Below the pieces are notes generated by a model. It had not been told where the DNA came from. It searched no databases and worked only from the letters and a program-made list of their open reading frames with translations. A stretch of DNA of 54,372 nt from Gemmatimonadota bacterium (GTDB lineage Bacteria > Gemmatimonadota > Gemmatimonadetes > Gemmatimonadales > GWC2-71-9), in NCBI GenBank assembly GCA_003220795.1, contig QHTK01000067.1, forward strand, positions 1-54,372, written 5' to 3'. Each line of letters starts with the position of its first letter. Position 1 is the stretch's first letter. Position numbers and translations under genes: made by a program. Positions 53,028 to 54,372 of the stretch are shown here, piece by piece.

Positions 53028-53312
53028 GTGCCACGCTGGTTCGCGCATCTCCTCATCGTTCTGGGCTGGCTCGTCACGCCGCTGCTCGCGTGGGGGGCTT
53101 CGTACGCGGGCTTGTGGGTCGGCGCCCTCGTCGGTACCCGCTTCACCGCGCCGCTCACCATGTTGGCCGTCGCGGGGCTCGGCGCCGCGCTGTTCGGATT
53201 CGCCGCGCTCGCGATGTGGGTCCGGTTCATGCGGCGAGCGCCCCATCTCCTGTCCCATCACATGGCGCCACGTCCGTCCCAGGAGCAAGCCGCCGTTGCC
53301 GCGGCGGACTGA
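53028..53312 (+). CDS. small membrane protein of unknown function
   Basis: A 94-residue protein with two hydrophobic segments (about residues 7-32 and 40-64), a basic turn (FMRRAPH) and a short polar tail. No family is recognised. GTG 53028 is the only in-frame start that includes the first helix. Its end overlaps the NlpC/P60 gene by 17 nt, which supports a shared transcript. Confidence 0.68.
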   Translation: MPRWFAHLLIVLGWLVTPLLAWGASYAGLWVGALVGTRFTAPLTMLAVAGLGAALFGFAALAMWVRFMRRAPHLLSHHMAPRPSQEQAAVAAAD

Positions 53313-54285
53313 GCTCGTCGCGGTTCAACTGCTCGCGCTCGCGCCGCTGGCGCTCAGCGCGCAAGGGAGCGGAGGGCGCGGCCTCGAGTTCCATGTGGGG
53401 CGATGGTACAACGGCAACCGCGCCGACACCTACGAATTCCGCACGAGCACCCGTCTCGGCGCCGCCTTCACGCACGGGTTCGGCGTCGCGGTCGTCGTGA
53501 GCGACACCCTGGGGCACCGCCGCGCGTTCTACGGCGCGGGCTACGAGATCCAGGCGTGGCGCGGCCGAAAACGGTTCGGCCCGTATGCCCTCGCCGGCCT
53601 CGCTGCCGGCTTGTCCACCGATCCCACGAGCCACGAGGTCGCCGCTCAGTGGACCATGGGCGGCGGCGTCGAGTGGCGCCCCTTCTCCTGGTTCGCGGCC
53701 GGGGCCGAGCTACGCTACCGCGTCGAGGACCGGGGACTGCGCGGTTTCTGGCGCACGGGGAACGGCGCGCGCACCGGCGTCAGCGCCGCGCTCGGGATCG
53801 CGATCGGGTTGGGAGGGGCGGCGCGGGGCAGGGCGATGAGTGGCACCGCCGCTCCTCCCGAGCTCCCTCCGCCTGCGCCTCCCACCAGCATCAGCGGCAA
53901 CGCCGTTGATGTCGTGCAGACCGCGCTCGAATCGCTCGGCACGCCTTACGTCTGGGGTGGCACCGCGGACAACGGATTCGACTGCTCCGGGCTCGTGCAA
54001 TACGCGTACGGCCAGCATGGGATCCGGCTGCCCCGCATGAGCCGCGATCAGGCACGCGTCGGAGCGGAGATCGCCCCAGTGGTGGACGCGCTCCGACCGG
54101 GCGACATCCTGCTCTTCTCCGCCCGGCCGGGTTCGGGCGTGACGCATGTCGGGCTGTACGTCGGAGAATGGAAGTTTATCCACAGCTCGACGCGCGGTGT
54201 GAAGCTCTCCCGGCTCGACGTGCGTGACCCGGAGGGGGCGTACTGGCTGGATCGCTGGGTGGGGGCGAGGCGAGTAATTCCGTGA
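53296..54285 (+). CDS. NlpC/P60 peptidase with N-terminal outer-membrane-barrel-like domain
   Basis: A 329-residue exported protein. A signal peptide ends near ALSAQG (residue 23). Residues about 25-175 are amphipathic strands with aromatic edges (WYNGNRADTYEFRTSTRLG, WTMGGGVEWRPFSWFAAGAEL), like a small outer-membrane barrel. A Pro-rich linker leads to an NlpC/P60 domain at about 205-329 with Cys230 in NGFDCSGLVQ, His in GVTHVGLYVGE and a third polar His in FIHSSTRG. Such enzymes cut peptidoglycan peptides. TTG 53296 is the only start that gives the full signal peptide; it overlaps the preceding gene. Confidence 0.83.
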   Translation: MPRRTELVAVQLLALAPLALSAQGSGGRGLEFHVGRWYNGNRADTYEFRTSTRLGAAFTHGFGVAVVVSDTLGHRRAFYGAGYEIQAWRGRKRFGPYALAGLAAGLSTDPTSHEVAAQWTMGGGVEWRPFSWFAAGAELRYRVEDRGLRGFWRTGNGARTGVSAALGIAIGLGGAARGRAMSGTAAPPELPPPAPPTSISGNAVDVVQTALESLGTPYVWGGTADNGFDCSGLVQYAYGQHGIRLPRMSRDQARVGAEIAPVVDALRPGDILLFSARPGSGVTHVGLYVGEWKFIHSSTRGVKLSRLDVRDPEGAYWLDRWVGARRVIP

Positions 54286-54292
54286 GGCGGTA

Positions 54293-54370
54293 CACGACGG
54301 CACGACGGCATGTTGCCAGTTCGGTGCTCGGCGTGTGGCACTTCGGGCAACGTGCCGTCGTGCCGTCGTG
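54293..54370. repeat. long inverted repeat built from ACGACGGC-type octamers
   Basis: Arms 54293-54317 and 54346-54370 are 25 nt each, complementary at all but one position, which is a T:G pair (U:G if transcribed). The loop is 28 nt. The arms consist of ACGACGGC-type octamers. It lies just after the NlpC/P60 stop and may also act as a terminator, but no U-run is seen before the window ends. Confidence 0.8.
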
Positions 54371-54372
54371 CC

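Noticed and set aside
1..54372. insertion sequences, prophage, CRISPR arrays, restriction or defence islands
   Set aside because: I found no transposase, integrase, Cas, toxin-antitoxin or methyltransferase genes. All repeats seen are short tandem words or inverted pairs.

Overview
The window is a GC-rich, tightly packed bacterial chromosome segment with no insertion sequences, phage genes, CRISPR arrays or rRNA. Several traits point to Gemmatimonadota or a nearby FCB-group lineage: very high GC, many 4-nt ATGA/GTGA gene overlaps, a YPNPFNP-type C-terminal sorting domain, a Bat (aerotolerance) operon, BshA of bacillithiol synthesis, DUF3857/transglutaminase proteins and TTGAC-17/18-TATCTT promoters. 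This placement is inference; no rRNA gene is present to confirm it.

Region 1 (1-8316, + strand) begins with a vitamin B12 uptake operon: BtuC end, BtuD, TonB-dependent receptor BtuB, a BtuF-like binding protein, a Dph6-type PP-loop ATPase and a beta-propeller lipoprotein. The last resembles in architecture and context the BtuG surface proteins of Bacteroides. recO and selB follow. Region 2 (8401-14807) holds a free-standing sorting-domain protein, a DUF3857/transglutaminase protein (- strand), clpB, tadA and a membrane protein.

Region 3 (14820-24549) is the main metabolic island. Eight co-directional - strand genes with overlaps or gaps of 21 nt or less, plus a divergent CoA ligase, can be assembled into tryptophan catabolism: KynA (tryptophan dioxygenase), a missing formamidase step possibly filled by a creatininase-family hydrolase, KynU (to anthranilate), anthranilate-CoA ligase, the fused 2-aminobenzoyl-CoA monooxygenase/reductase, then RidA-like, crotonase, SDR and acyl-CoA dehydrogenase proteins for deamination, ring opening and beta-oxidation. 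A 14-bp palindrome lies in the 66-bp divergent control region.

Region 4 (24554-30639) has a small coiled-coil gene (- strand), two adjacent tRNA-Ser genes (GGA, CGA), a lipoprotein, a 2-hydroxyacid dehydrogenase, pyrR-pyrB-pyrC, a coiled-coil/zinc-ribbon protein and rpsT (- strand) with a clear promoter.

Region 5 (30705-54285) is an uninterrupted run of 23 + strand genes with no gap above 55 nt: site-2 protease, scpA, scpB, an RluB-type pseudouridine synthase, an unknown Rossmann protein, a HEAT-repeat protein, moxR, DUF58, batA, fused batB/C, fused batD/E, mutL, miaA, bshA, two UbiA-type prenyltransferases, birA, a CPBP protease, coaX, two membrane proteins and an NlpC/P60 protein. Short tandem repeats of 7-8 bp, often as inverted pairs, lie in the mutL linker, at the miaA/bshA junction, before the tRNAs and at the window end. 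No stretch of more than 300 bases lacks a gene.
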